Source: an uncultured Clostridium sp. (GTDB lineage Bacteria; Bacillota; Clostridia; TANB77; CAG-508). From it: a stretch of 36,244 bases of DNA. The DNA is taken from the NCBI GenBank assembly GCA_947567695.1, contig CANONT010000017.1, positions 1 through 36,244 on the forward strand. The letters run 5' to 3'. Below are positions 8,016 through 15,181 of the stretch, piece after piece; positions within the stretch are counted from its first letter, which is position 1; each line of letters opens with the position of its first letter. Made by a program: the position numbers and the translations under genes. The notes under the pieces were generated by a model, which was given only the letters and a program-made list of their open reading frames with translations, ran no database searches and was not told the DNA's origin.

Positions 8016-8903
8016 CTATTCTTCATCTATCACAATCAATTCGTAATCTCTGGTTCCAAAACCAAGTTCAGCTGCTGCCTCTATGGTATGAATTCCATTT
8101 TTGCTTTCTACTCTTTCGATAAAGTGTTCTTTTCCTAGATCTTCTGAACGATAGACTAAATCAATACATGCTTGGTCAATGGCAATTGGGTCTAAACTAG
8201 CTAAAATCCCAATATCTTTAATACAAGGATCTTCTGCCTTTGCACAACAGTCACAATCAACTGACATGTTACACATAACATTGATATAAGCAATTTTGTT
8301 TTCAAAATGCTTTGCTACTGCTGAGGCTGAATCTGCCATTGCTTCCAAAAATTTATTTTGGTCAACTTGAAACATATCTTCAAAAGTTCCATCTTCTTTG
8401 CCAATACAATGAATGTAGCTTTTTCCATGTCCAGAAGCTACACCAATCGATAACTGTTTCAAAGCACCACCATATCCTCCCATTGGATGCCCTTTAAAGT
8501 GTGACAATACTAACATAGAATCATATTGATCGATATTTTTTCCTACATAATCTTTTTGAATTATCTTTCCATTTGGTATTTCTAATATTTTGTCTGGTCC
8601 TTCTGCATCCATAATGTCAACATCAAAATATTGGCTCCATCCATGCTCTTCCATTAATTTTTCATGTCTTTCTGTCGTATTTCTTGCTCCGTCATACGCA
8701 GTATTGCATTCTACAACAGTTCCCTTAACTTTCTCAATCATTGGTTTGACAAATTCAGGTCTTAAATAGTTTTGATTTCCTCTTTCTCCTGAATGTAACT
8801 TAACTGCCACCTTCCCTGGTAATGTTACACCTAGCTTCTCATACATCTTAACAACGTTTTCTGGCGTAATCTCTTTTGTAAAATAAACTTTTGCTTTTTC
8901 CAT
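8016..8903 (-). CDS. DUF362 domain (putative iron-sulfur) protein
   Basis: 295 residues. The family core is clear: KVAVKLHSGERGNQNYLRPE, then VVECNTAYDGARNTTERH, SHFKGHPMGGYGGALKQLSI and the C-terminal DIGILASLDPIAIDQACIDLV. DUF362 proteins often carry a ferredoxin domain; here instead a cysteine cluster lies between, MCNMSVDCDCCAKAEDPC (about residues 220-238), which could hold a metal or Fe-S cluster. It is first gene of the DUF362-ECF-DUF1893 operon, with AGGGAGGTAGTT before ATG and a clear promoter. Function is unknown; the context suggests metabolism of the ECF substrate. Confidence 0.87.
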   Translation of the reverse strand: MEKAKVYFTKEITPENVVKMYEKLGVTLPGKVAVKLHSGERGNQNYLRPEFVKPMIEKVKGTVVECNTAYDGARNTTERHEKLMEEHGWSQYFDVDIMDAEGPDKILEIPNGKIIQKDYVGKNIDQYDSMLVLSHFKGHPMGGYGGALKQLSIGVASGHGKSYIHCIGKEDGTFEDMFQVDQNKFLEAMADSASAVAKHFENKIAYINVMCNMSVDCDCCAKAEDPCIKDIGILASLDPIAIDQACIDLVYRSEDLGKEHFIERVESKNGIHTIEAAAELGFGTRDYELIVIDEE

Positions 8904-8931
8904 AACTACCTCCCTAACAAATTATGTATTT

Positions 8932-8960
8932 TTTATATCATCTTAACCTTAGTAGGTCAA
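8932..8960 (-). promoter_or_regulatory. Promoter of the DUF362-ECF-DUF1893 operon
   Basis: On the minus strand TTGACC (8955-8960) and TATAAA (8932-8937) are 17 bases apart, 29 bases before the DUF362 start codon. The -35 directly follows the hairpin at 8960-8998. Confidence 0.72.
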
Positions 8961-8998
8961 GAAAATTATAAAAAATTTTTTAATTTTTATAATTTTCT
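8960..8998 (-). terminator. Long AT-rich hairpin between the restriction remnant and the DUF362 operon
   Basis: A perfect 15-pair inverted repeat (AGAAAATTATAAAAA at 8960-8974 and its complement at 8984-8998) with a nine-base loop. It follows the last codons of the restriction-enzyme remnant and ends at the -35 of the next operon, so it may terminate transcription and insulate the promoter. It lacks G+C in the stem, so it would be weak as an intrinsic terminator. Confidence 0.45.
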
Positions 8999-9136
8999 GT
9001 CTTTTTTAATTGGATCAATTATATTTGAATTAAACTTTTTTAAATCAATTCCATTTAAGGTTTGGTCATATGTAGCAATCGTATTTTTAATATGCTCTTT
9101 TAGATGTTCTTTTGATATAAAATCAATATGATACAT
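8987..9136 (-). pseudogene. Eco47II-family restriction endonuclease, N-terminal remnant
   Basis: A 49-codon frame starting at ATG 9136 (GGGAGG eight bases upstream; an alternative ATG lies at 9142) reads MYHIDFISKEHLKEHIKNTI, then GIDLKKFNSNIIDPIK. The F-x-N-x-I-I-D-P-I-K block is the N-terminal signature of Eco47II-type type II endonucleases. After DPIK the frame meets a stop, so about four fifths of the protein is lost. It overlaps the end of a cytosine methyltransferase remnant by 14 bases, the usual layout of a type II restriction-modification pair. Confidence 0.72.
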
Positions 9137-9614
9137 TTTCATTTCCTCCCAATGCTTTCATTATAGATTCACCAACATTCCTTGCCAATTCTACTGGAAC
9201 AGCATTACCTATTTGCTTATACACATCGCTCATTTTCCCTGCAAAATTCCAATCATCTGGAAAAGACTGTATTCTCGCATATTCTCTCGTAGTAAAAGGT
9301 CTACTTTCATCTGGATGGCATCGATCCGTTTGTTTCATCATGGGAGAACAAGTAAGTGTAAGTGATGGTTCATTCCAAGATAATCGTCTTGCTATACCTG
9401 TCCTTCCTCCACCCATAAAATAACAAGATTTCATATAATCTCTTGCTACATCATCTGGCAAATCCTTCCAATATCCTCCTGGAGGCACTAAATCAAATAT
9501 TTTTTCTGGATATTTTGCACCTTCTGACTTTGGAACATTTTGTAAAACATCTTTTAATACTGGTTTGTAATCATGTGGTTTTGGATATTCATTTGTTTTA
9601 TCCTTCCTATAAAT
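9123..9614 (-). pseudogene. DNA (cytosine-5) methyltransferase, C-terminal remnant
   Basis: The frame is open back to a TAA at 9615-9617 with no start codon and gives about 163 residues. It contains PPGGYWKDLPDDVARDYMKS, RRLSWNEPSLTLTCSPMMKQ, FTTREYARIQSFPDDW (motif IX region) and QIGNAVPVELARNVGESIMK (motif X). These are the target-recognition and C-terminal parts of a C5-methyltransferase. Motifs I, IV (Pro-Cys nucleophile), VI and VIII are absent, so it cannot be active. It is followed by the Eco47II-like remnant; the set was probably a GGNCC/GGWCC-type system. Confidence 0.85.
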
Positions 9615-9736
9615 TTAGCTTGCTCTTAAAAGAACTATCGTTTGTATTTTACATTATATAGATCTGCTTGTCAATAATTTTTACAATATAATCTTCATTC
9701 TTTTGCCAATGATAGATTTAATTCTCTGACCATATT

Positions 9737-10279
9737 TTAAGCATTACCCAAAAATTGATTCCACCATTTTTTCTGTTGCCAAAGAGCATGAAAAACTTTA
9801 AAAAAACCATAACCAATCACTGCACCTAAAAGATTGGTAATCACATCATCAATATCAGAAGAACGCCCTATGAAAAACTGAAAAAATTCAACACTAAAAG
9901 TTACAGCAAATGAAATCAAAGCTGTTTGATCTAACCTTCTTTTACTGGCAAATACAATTGGTATAAAACACCCTAAAGGAATAAACAGCATGATATTGGG
10001 TACCTTTTCGACCAATACTTGCTGAAAACCCTCCGTATTACCAATCCAATTAAAAGGTGTTAAATTTAAAATATATTGTTCTGGTTGAAAGGTAATTGGT
10101 ACAAATAAAATTGTAGCAAATACGATTAAAAATATAGAACAAATCAAACCAATAAAACTTAATTGTCTAATAATACTTTTTCCTTTTTTCTTTAAAATCA
10201 ATAAAATTGGCAAATATAAAATACTAATAATCACAATAAATATTAACGCCAATGTTGTATAAGCTTCAATTCTATGCAA
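9737..10279 (-). CDS. VanZ-family membrane protein
   Basis: 180 residues with about five membrane helices. Diagnostic motifs are NIMLFIPLGCFIPIV and EFFQFFIGRSSDIDDVITNL followed by GAVIGYG, the conserved VanZ core. VanZ of Tn1546 gives low-level teicoplanin resistance; most chromosomal homologues have no known role. Translation seems to begin at TTG (10279), six bases after GGAGGGG. Part of its 5' region is duplicated at 13603-13677. Confidence 0.9.
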   Translation of the reverse strand: MHRIEAYTTLALIFIVIISILYLPILLILKKKGKSIIRQLSFIGLICSIFLIVFATILFVPITFQPEQYILNLTPFNWIGNTEGFQQVLVEKVPNIMLFIPLGCFIPIVFASKRRLDQTALISFAVTFSVEFFQFFIGRSSDIDDVITNLLGAVIGYGFFKVFHALWQQKKWWNQFLGNA

Positions 10280-10366
10280 AATATTCCCCTCCTCTTAAAT
10301 TCTTATTATAGTAATCTTATCACATATACACATATGAATAAATGAATTTAAGAGAATTTTAATATT
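10206..10366. repeat. VanZ 5' region, source of a duplicated segment
   Basis: Positions 10206-10253 and 10337-10366 are identical to 13603-13650 and 13648-13677. In the second copy the 83-86 bases between them are missing, with AAT at both edges of the gap. The two copies bracket the TfoX to MerR cassette. Confidence 0.85.
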
Positions 10367-10383
10367 TTAGGTAGCAATACTCT

Positions 10384-10707
10384 TTATTTTCCTTTCTTTT
10401 TTCTTGGTTTTGGGATTGGTGTCACTTTCTCTACTTGTGTTACAACAGCCTTACAAAATTCAATATTGTCAATGTCTAATATGTAATGTTCTTTAGCTCC
10501 TTTGTATGGAAAACTTGTTTCTGCCCCTTTCATCATTTCTTCTATACAGTCTAATTTTTTTACGAATGGTATATTGTTACAAACGATAATGACTGGTTTG
10601 TTATTAACATATACCATAAATTCTCCAAACATCTTTTTATATCTTATCTCCCCAATTCCATTAATCTGTTCACATACATATTCTATATATTCATTCGTTG
10701 TTGCCAT
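10384..10707 (-). CDS. TfoX/Sxy N-terminal domain protein
   Basis: 107 residues. NEYIEYVCEQINGIGEIRYK followed by KMFGEFMVYVNNKPVIIVCN is the TfoX N-terminal domain (RSKKMFGGxGVYxDG-like). In Gammaproteobacteria TfoX/Sxy links to competence; stand-alone N-domains in Firmicutes have no set role. A basic tail PKPRKKKGK follows. The start at 10707 has AAGGAGGAACTAATA directly upstream; the frame continues further upstream without a site. It may be co-transcribed with the short open frame ending at 10739. Confidence 0.85.
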   Translation of the reverse strand: MATTNEYIEYVCEQINGIGEIRYKKMFGEFMVYVNNKPVIIVCNNIPFVKKLDCIEEMMKGAETSFPYKGAKEHYILDIDNIEFCKAVVTQVEKVTPIPKPRKKKGK

Positions 10708-10738
10708 TATTAGTTCCTCCTTTATTATTTTTCTAATC

Positions 10739-10846
10739 TCATATATAAAATGGGATATTTCGTGCTTGTGGCACATATTTTTTTATATCCCCTATTTCTT
10801 TATTTGATAGAAATAAATGTGTTGCTTTCACTTCAATTATTTTCAT
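10739..10846 (-). CDS. Short hypothetical protein (35 residues)
   Basis: A 35-codon frame with AGGAGTGTAGAAT just before ATG, reading MKIIEVKATHLFLSNKEIGD and ending IPFYI, 31 bases before the TfoX start. It has no recognisable domain and could be a true leader protein or the remaining 5' end of a lost gene. The good ribosome binding site and the spacing to TfoX favour a translated frame. Confidence 0.4.
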   Translation of the reverse strand: MKIIEVKATHLFLSNKEIGDIKKYVPQARNIPFYI

Positions 10847-10883
10847 ATTCTACACTCCTAATTTATAATCCTATTCATACAAA

Positions 10884-10895
10884 CAGTTGCAACTG
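10884..10895. promoter_or_regulatory. Perfect 12-base palindrome upstream of the short frame/TfoX pair
   Basis: CAGTTGCAACTG at 10884-10895 overlaps a possible minus-strand -35 (TTGCAA). A TATAAA lies 19 bases further on. It may be a regulator site; no regulator is identified. Confidence 0.35.
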
Positions 10896-10918
10896 GTACA
10901 GTAAATTGTGATATTTAC

Positions 10919-11456
10919 TTAAAGCTTATTATATTCTTCATCAGTAACTGGTTCGCACCATTCATTACTTGTATTTTCTCCAGGTATTTCTACTGCAATA
11001 TGACTAAACCAACTGTCTTTTTTAGCTCCATGCCAATGTTTTACATTTGCTGGTATTGTAACCACATCTAAAATATTGTGCAAAATTCACATTTGGTTCT
11101 CCCATTCCAAAGGCTCCACCATGTATTTCTTCTATTATTTCATCACTATATACTTCATTTATTAAAGGAAAAGCACTCCATGCTTTTGCCCAACCACTAT
11201 AAAATGCAATTTGTGTAACTATTTCAACAGCTTCTTCTTTTGTTACACCATGTTTTTTTCCCATAATAAAGTGTGATTTTAATTGTGGAAATAATCCTTG
11301 TGCCATTAAAGCTGATATGGTTATCATACTTCTATCTCTTAATGATAATTTGTCCTCTCTACTCCAGACTTCTCCAAACAATACATCATCATTTAGTTCT
11401 GCAAATTTTGGAGCTAATTTCCCTAAATTTTCTCTACCTGCTGTTTGTTTTTCCAT
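10919..11456 (-). pseudogene. Carboxymuconolactone decarboxylase-like/cupin fusion, internally deleted
   Basis: The 5' part (from ATG 11456, AAGGAGGAAAAGGAA upstream) encodes an intact AhpD/CMD-like domain: VWSREDKLSLRDRSMITISA, HFIMGKKHGVTKEEAVEIVT, QIAFYSGWAKAWSAFPLINE. After FAQYF the frame runs out. In another frame the sequence continues DVVTIPANVKHWHGAKKDSW, then FSHIAVEIPGENTSNEWCEP and VTDEEYNKL, ending at 10919-10921: the C-terminal part of the cupin normally fused to this domain. About 60 cupin residues, including the first metal-binding motif, are deleted. The CMD domain alone could still be made (144 residues), so partial function is possible. It follows flavodoxin and aldo/keto reductase genes. 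Confidence 0.82.
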
Positions 11457-11495
11457 TTTCCTTTTCCTCCTTAAAATTAATCTACTTTTTCAACT

Positions 11496-12158
11496 TTATA
11501 TTTCTCCTGTCCAATTTTTAATATCTAAATCAGATGGGTTAGAATTAAAACGCTGACCTTCTAACCAATTTCCTGAATTTGCTTCCTGTTCAAGCAATTT
11601 TCCACTTTGTCCTAAACCTGATGAGCTAGAAGTACAAAATGGAATCACTGTTTTTCCATTAAAGTCATTTGCTTTTACAAAACTATTTACTGGCCATGCT
11701 GCCACTCCCCACCATATTGGATAGCCTATTAGTATCGTATCATAATTTTCAAAGTTATCTACTTGTGTCTTTGTTAATTTTACATTTCTTAAGCTTTCAT
11801 TATCATGTTCTTTTGATACTCTTGCATTATCATCTGTCCAATCTAAATCTTCAGATGTATATATTTGTTCAGGTATAATTTCAAAAAGATCTGCCTTTAA
11901 GTTATTTGCAATTTTTTCGGCAACTGCTTTTGTATGACCTTGAGCTGAATAATATACCACTAAAACTCTTTTGTTTTCTTTTTCCATATTTGTTTCTGTT
12001 GAAATTTCTGCTTTCCTATTATTTATTTCTAATTCATTATTACCTGTATCATTTTGATTATTTTTATTCTGATTATTGGTGTATATTACATACCCTATAA
12101 CCCCTAAAATTATTACTATAATTAGTAAAATAATTCCGATTCCTAATTTTTTATTCAT
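11496..12158 (-). CDS. Membrane-anchored flavodoxin-like protein
   Basis: 220 residues: a single N-terminal membrane segment (about 5-27), an Asn-rich spacer, then a flavodoxin fold from about residue 63. VLVVYYSAQGHTKAVAEKIA is the FMN phosphate-binding loop region; YDTILIGYPIWWGVAAWPVN and IPFCTSSSSGLGQS are the isoalloxazine-contacting loops. Such proteins carry electrons via FMN, here on the outer face or in the membrane plane if the anchor is a signal-anchor. It lies 18 bases after the aldo/keto reductase gene and is probably under the same MerR-type promoter. Confidence 0.88.
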   Translation of the reverse strand: MNKKLGIGIILLIIVIILGVIGYVIYTNNQNKNNQNDTGNNELEINNRKAEISTETNMEKENKRVLVVYYSAQGHTKAVAEKIANNLKADLFEIIPEQIYTSEDLDWTDDNARVSKEHDNESLRNVKLTKTQVDNFENYDTILIGYPIWWGVAAWPVNSFVKANDFNGKTVIPFCTSSSSGLGQSGKLLEQEANSGNWLEGQRFNSNPSDLDIKNWTGEI

Positions 12159-12176
12159 CTCTTAACTACTTCCTTT

Positions 12177-13079
12177 CTACCAATTCTTTTTATCTTTTTT
12201 ATGGTCATGATTTGTTCTTCTTGCTGTAACAATATCATCAAACCAAGCTACCATATTGGGATCATAATGTGAGAAAAATAAACTTGTCTTGGTATCTAGT
12301 TCTTTTATTTTATCCATATCCTCTTTAGATAATTCAAAATCAAATATATTAAAGTTTTCCTCCATTCTTTCTACTAATGTTGATTTTGATAATGCTACCA
12401 CATTTCTTTGGGTTAACCACCTTAATATAACTTGTGCAACTGATTTATTATACTTCTTTCCTATATTCGTTAGAACTTCATTTGAAAACATATTGTTTCT
12501 ACCCTCTGCAAACGGTGCCCATGCTTCTATTTGCACATTATATTTTTCCATATTTTCTTGTGCTTCATATTGGCTATTGAATACATTTGTTTCAACTTGA
12601 TTTACATGTGGTATAATTCTTCTTTCAAATAAGCATAGATCGGTTAATCGATCAGGATAAAAATTACTGACACCAATTGCTCTTATTTTTCCTTCTTCAT
12701 ATAAATCTTCTAATGCTTTATAGGCTCCATAGTAATCACTAAATGGTTGATGTAATAACATCAAATCTAAATAATCAACTTTTAATTTTTTCATTGATTC
12801 CAATACAGAATTTTTGCAATTTTCATATCCATAATTGTCAATCCATACTTTTGATGTAATAAATAGTTCTTTTCTTTTTACAAGTCCTTCCTTTATTGCT
12901 TTTTGGATAGCATTTCCAACTTCTTCCTCATTAAAATAGCTTTGGGCTGTGTCAATTAGCCTATATCCAACTTTGATCGCATCTATGACACACCTTTCGC
13001 AATCTTCTTTGGCTATTTGATATACTCCATAGCCATTTTTAGGCATTTTTACGCCATTACTTAAAGTTACATATTCCAC
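12177..13079 (-). CDS. Aldo/keto reductase
   Basis: 300 residues, TIM-barrel family using NADPH to reduce aldehydes or ketones. The catalytic tetrad is visible: Asp and Tyr in LIDTAQSYFNEEEVG, Lys in ELFITSKVW, His in DLMLLHQP. IGVSNFYPDRL and EAWAPFAEG follow at their normal places. A good AGGAGG site precedes ATG. The promoter carries a 17-base palindrome in a 19-base spacer next to a divergent MerR gene, so expression is likely switched by that regulator. It heads a run with flavodoxin and a CMD-cupin remnant, a set often seen together in redox-stress islands of Clostridia. Confidence 0.93.
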   Translation of the reverse strand: MEYVTLSNGVKMPKNGYGVYQIAKEDCERCVIDAIKVGYRLIDTAQSYFNEEEVGNAIQKAIKEGLVKRKELFITSKVWIDNYGYENCKNSVLESMKKLKVDYLDLMLLHQPFSDYYGAYKALEDLYEEGKIRAIGVSNFYPDRLTDLCLFERRIIPHVNQVETNVFNSQYEAQENMEKYNVQIEAWAPFAEGRNNMFSNEVLTNIGKKYNKSVAQVILRWLTQRNVVALSKSTLVERMEENFNIFDFELSKEDMDKIKELDTKTSLFFSHYDPNMVAWFDDIVTARRTNHDHKKDKKNW

Positions 13080-13117
13080 TTTTACATTCCTCCTTGCTTT
13101 TTTTATAATATAATGTT

Positions 13118-13148
13118 ATTATATAAGCCGATAGTAACTATCGGTCAA
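13118..13148 (-). promoter_or_regulatory. MerR-type promoter and operator of the aldo/keto reductase operon
   Basis: On the minus strand TTGACC (13143-13148) and TATAAT (13118-13123) are separated by 19 bases rather than 17. A perfect palindrome, CCGATAGTAACTATCGG (13128-13144), fills the spacer and touches the -35. This over-long spacer with an inner dyad is the hallmark of promoters activated by DNA distortion by MerR-family proteins, and a merR-like gene starts 43 bases away on the other strand. Confidence 0.85.
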
Positions 13149-13190
13149 TAGTTTTTTATAAAATTTTTAATTTTTTTGGGAGGGATGTTC

Positions 13191-13595
13191 ATGTATTCCA
13201 TGAAAGAGACTTGTGAAAAGGTAGGAATGAGTTACCAAACTCTAAAATTTTACTGTAATCAGGGCTTAATTCCTAATGTTAAAAGAGATAAAAACAATTA
13301 TAGAATTTTTGATGACAATAATATTGGATGGATTAAATCTTTATCTTGTTTAAAAAAATGTGGTATGAGTATAACAGAAATTAAGCAATATCTTGATTTA
13401 TGTATAATGGGTAAGGCTACTATTCCTGAAAGAAAAGTCTTATTAGATCTTAAAAGAAAAAAGTTAATAGAAGAATTAAATCAAATTCAAGAAAGTATTG
13501 ATTTTATCGATTGGAAACAGGGTTTTTATGATGATGTGCTTTCTGGTAAAACTAAATATTTTAGTTATTTGATTCATACAGAAAATCAGAGTTAG
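13191..13595 (+). CDS. MerR-family transcriptional regulator
   Basis: 134 residues from the ATG at 13191 (GGGAGGGATGTTC upstream). The N-terminus MKETCEKVGMSYQTLKFYCN followed by GLIPNVKRDKNNYRIF is the MerR winged helix-turn-helix; WIKSLSCLKKCGMSITEIKQ is the second DNA-contacting pair. A dimerising coiled coil spans about 85-115. Effector cysteines of metal-type MerR proteins are not evident, and the length fits the small stress-type group. It is divergent from the aldo/keto reductase and most likely controls it through the palindrome at 13128-13144. Confidence 0.92.
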   Translation: MYSMKETCEKVGMSYQTLKFYCNQGLIPNVKRDKNNYRIFDDNNIGWIKSLSCLKKCGMSITEIKQYLDLCIMGKATIPERKVLLDLKRKKLIEELNQIQESIDFIDWKQGFYDDVLSGKTKYFSYLIHTENQS

Positions 13596-13602
13596 ACTTA
13601 TT

Positions 13603-13677
13603 ATTGGCAAATATAAAATACTAATAATCACAATAAATATTAACGCCAATAAATGAATTTAAGAGAATTTTAATATT
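13603..13677. repeat. Shortened second copy of the VanZ 5' region
   Basis: 75 bases identical to two parts of 10206-10366, joined directly, with the intervening segment (the VanZ start codon and its ribosome binding site) removed. It lies eight bases after the MerR stop codon. See the finding on the cassette between the two copies. Confidence 0.88.
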
Positions 13678-13973
13678 ATTGAAACTTCTTATTTTATCCC
13701 TTGATGTTTTCTGGGAGAGGCACCACTTCCCCCCTTTTAGTTACTTTATTTAAATCATATAACAAAAATTTTCCCTTTACGATATTGTTCTTGAAGTTTC
13801 AACAATTTTGTTTGTTCATCTTCAATTGTTTTTACATATTTAATAATTTTTTGATTTATTTTTGTCTATATCATTTTTATTATTACTAATATTTCTAATA
13901 GTCTCTTTTTTATAAAATAGCCTTTTTTAAAAAATTCTTATTTGTTGAAAAATATTATCTTTCTTAATTTTAA
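13678..13973. other. Intergenic stretch with degenerate coding traces
   Basis: No intact gene. On the minus strand a short frame around 13750-13850 reads IIKYVKTIEDEQTKLLKLQE and QYRKGK, a coiled-coil-like stretch cut by stops on both sides; it could be a remnant of a recombinase or other coiled-coil protein, but I cannot identify it. Confidence 0.35.
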
Positions 13974-14612
13974 TTAATAATTCTTACCTTCCATTATTTC
14001 AACAATTCCATCTGCGATTGCTTTGGCATATTCACTTTGGTAACGATCCAACAATTCATTATCTCTTTCATTCGTTATAAATCCCAATTCAATTAGGCAA
14101 CTTGGCATATTCGTATATTTTAAAACATAATAATCTGAATTTTCTCCATTTATAGTACCATATTTAACACCCCTATTCTTTTGGATTTCAGTATTTTGTA
14201 GTTTTTCTATCATCGTGTTGGCAAGCTTTGTATCTTCCTCCCTTTTGCCACTATTGCACCATACTTCTATGCCATTTCCTGTCTTTGCACTATTTCTATG
14301 GATGGATACAAACAAATCAGCTTTTTTTCTATTGGCGATATTACATCTTTCTTCCAAGCTTACTGCTTTATCTTTATCACGAGTCATGACCACTTTTATG
14401 TTTTTCTTTTTCAAATATTTTTTTACTAATTTTGCTACTTCTAAGGTATCATCTTTTTCATACCTTTTGTCTAAAATTGCTCCTACATCGTCTCCACCAT
14501 GACCTGCATCGACACATACCACTACTTTATTGGCACTTTTCAGTAGTATTATTACAATACATACTATAATTAGTAAGATAGTAATTAACAAAATTTTTAC
14601 CTGTTTTTTCAT
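13974..14612 (-). CDS. N-acetylmuramoyl-L-alanine amidase (Amidase_3)
   Basis: 212 residues with an N-terminal membrane segment (about 7-25) and one catalytic domain. The zinc ligands and catalytic Glu are in place: His38 in VDAGHGGDD, Glu52 in KRYEKDD, His105 in LFVSIHRNSA and Glu175 in SCLIELGFIT. The enzyme would cleave the bond between muramic acid and the peptide stem on the outer side of the membrane. It has no cell-wall-binding repeats, so the membrane anchor positions it. AGGAATGATCC precedes ATG. The next genes (papain-like hydrolase, VTT protein) follow upstream on the same strand with short gaps. Confidence 0.93.
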   Translation of the reverse strand: MKKQVKILLITILLIIVCIVIILLKSANKVVVCVDAGHGGDDVGAILDKRYEKDDTLEVAKLVKKYLKKKNIKVVMTRDKDKAVSLEERCNIANRKKADLFVSIHRNSAKTGNGIEVWCNSGKREEDTKLANTMIEKLQNTEIQKNRGVKYGTINGENSDYYVLKYTNMPSCLIELGFITNERDNELLDRYQSEYAKAIADGIVEIMEGKNY

Positions 14613-14644
14613 TTTGGATCATTCCTAACTTCTTTTGGGTAAAA

Positions 14645-15160
14645 TTAATATTTCCTCAAAAGTCCATCATATATTTTTTGTAATCCCTCTATTTTCTTAA
14701 AATCCTCAGGTTTCACTGTTTCTGGTAAATTAGTATCTATTTTTGCCTGATCTAATATATATTTTACAAATTCGGCACAATAAAAAGAACGTTCTTTTTG
14801 AATTCTTTTACGAAATCCTACAGCAAAAAGACCTAAGATATTAAAAGTATATTTTTCTTTTTCCTTTTCTATTTTCTTGATACTATTTCTTATTTTCTCA
14901 TATTGTTCGTCTGTTACTGCTAAAGAATAGATCTTTGTTTTCGTTCGGTAGAATCTTTTAAAGGTACCCTTATCTATATATTCATGCACAAATCCTCCCC
15001 AAAAAGCATTATAAGGATGTAATCGTCCAAAGCTATACATTTCTTTTAATTCTAAATCTAATGCAATCGAAACATGGGAAAACTCATCTTTTGTATATTT
15101 TTTGATAATCTGTGATAATATCGTTCCTGTATGTGTTAACACAATATATACATCTTTCAT
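14645..15160 (-). CDS. YiiX/NlpC-P60-like papain-fold hydrolase
   Basis: 171 residues. EFSHVSIALDLELKEMYSFG supplies the conserved His and the following strand; RSFYCAEFVKYILDQA supplies the Cys in the FxCxEFV context. The His-before-Cys order marks the permuted NlpC/P60 group (YiiX/YycO-like), which acts on amide or ester bonds of cell-wall peptides or lipids. There is no signal peptide, so a cytoplasmic or membrane-surface role is likelier. It lies between an amidase and a VTT membrane protein on the same strand. Confidence 0.75.
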   Translation of the reverse strand: MKDVYIVLTHTGTILSQIIKKYTKDEFSHVSIALDLELKEMYSFGRLHPYNAFWGGFVHEYIDKGTFKRFYRTKTKIYSLAVTDEQYEKIRNSIKKIEKEKEKYTFNILGLFAVGFRKRIQKERSFYCAEFVKYILDQAKIDTNLPETVKPEDFKKIEGLQKIYDGLLRKY

Positions 15161-15181
15161 CTTTTCCTTCTCCTATCGGGA

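Noticed and set aside
13701..13889. 62-codon plus-strand frame
   Set aside because: Phe/Leu/Tyr-rich translation of AT-rich sequence with no ribosome binding site; the minus strand shows weak coding traces instead.
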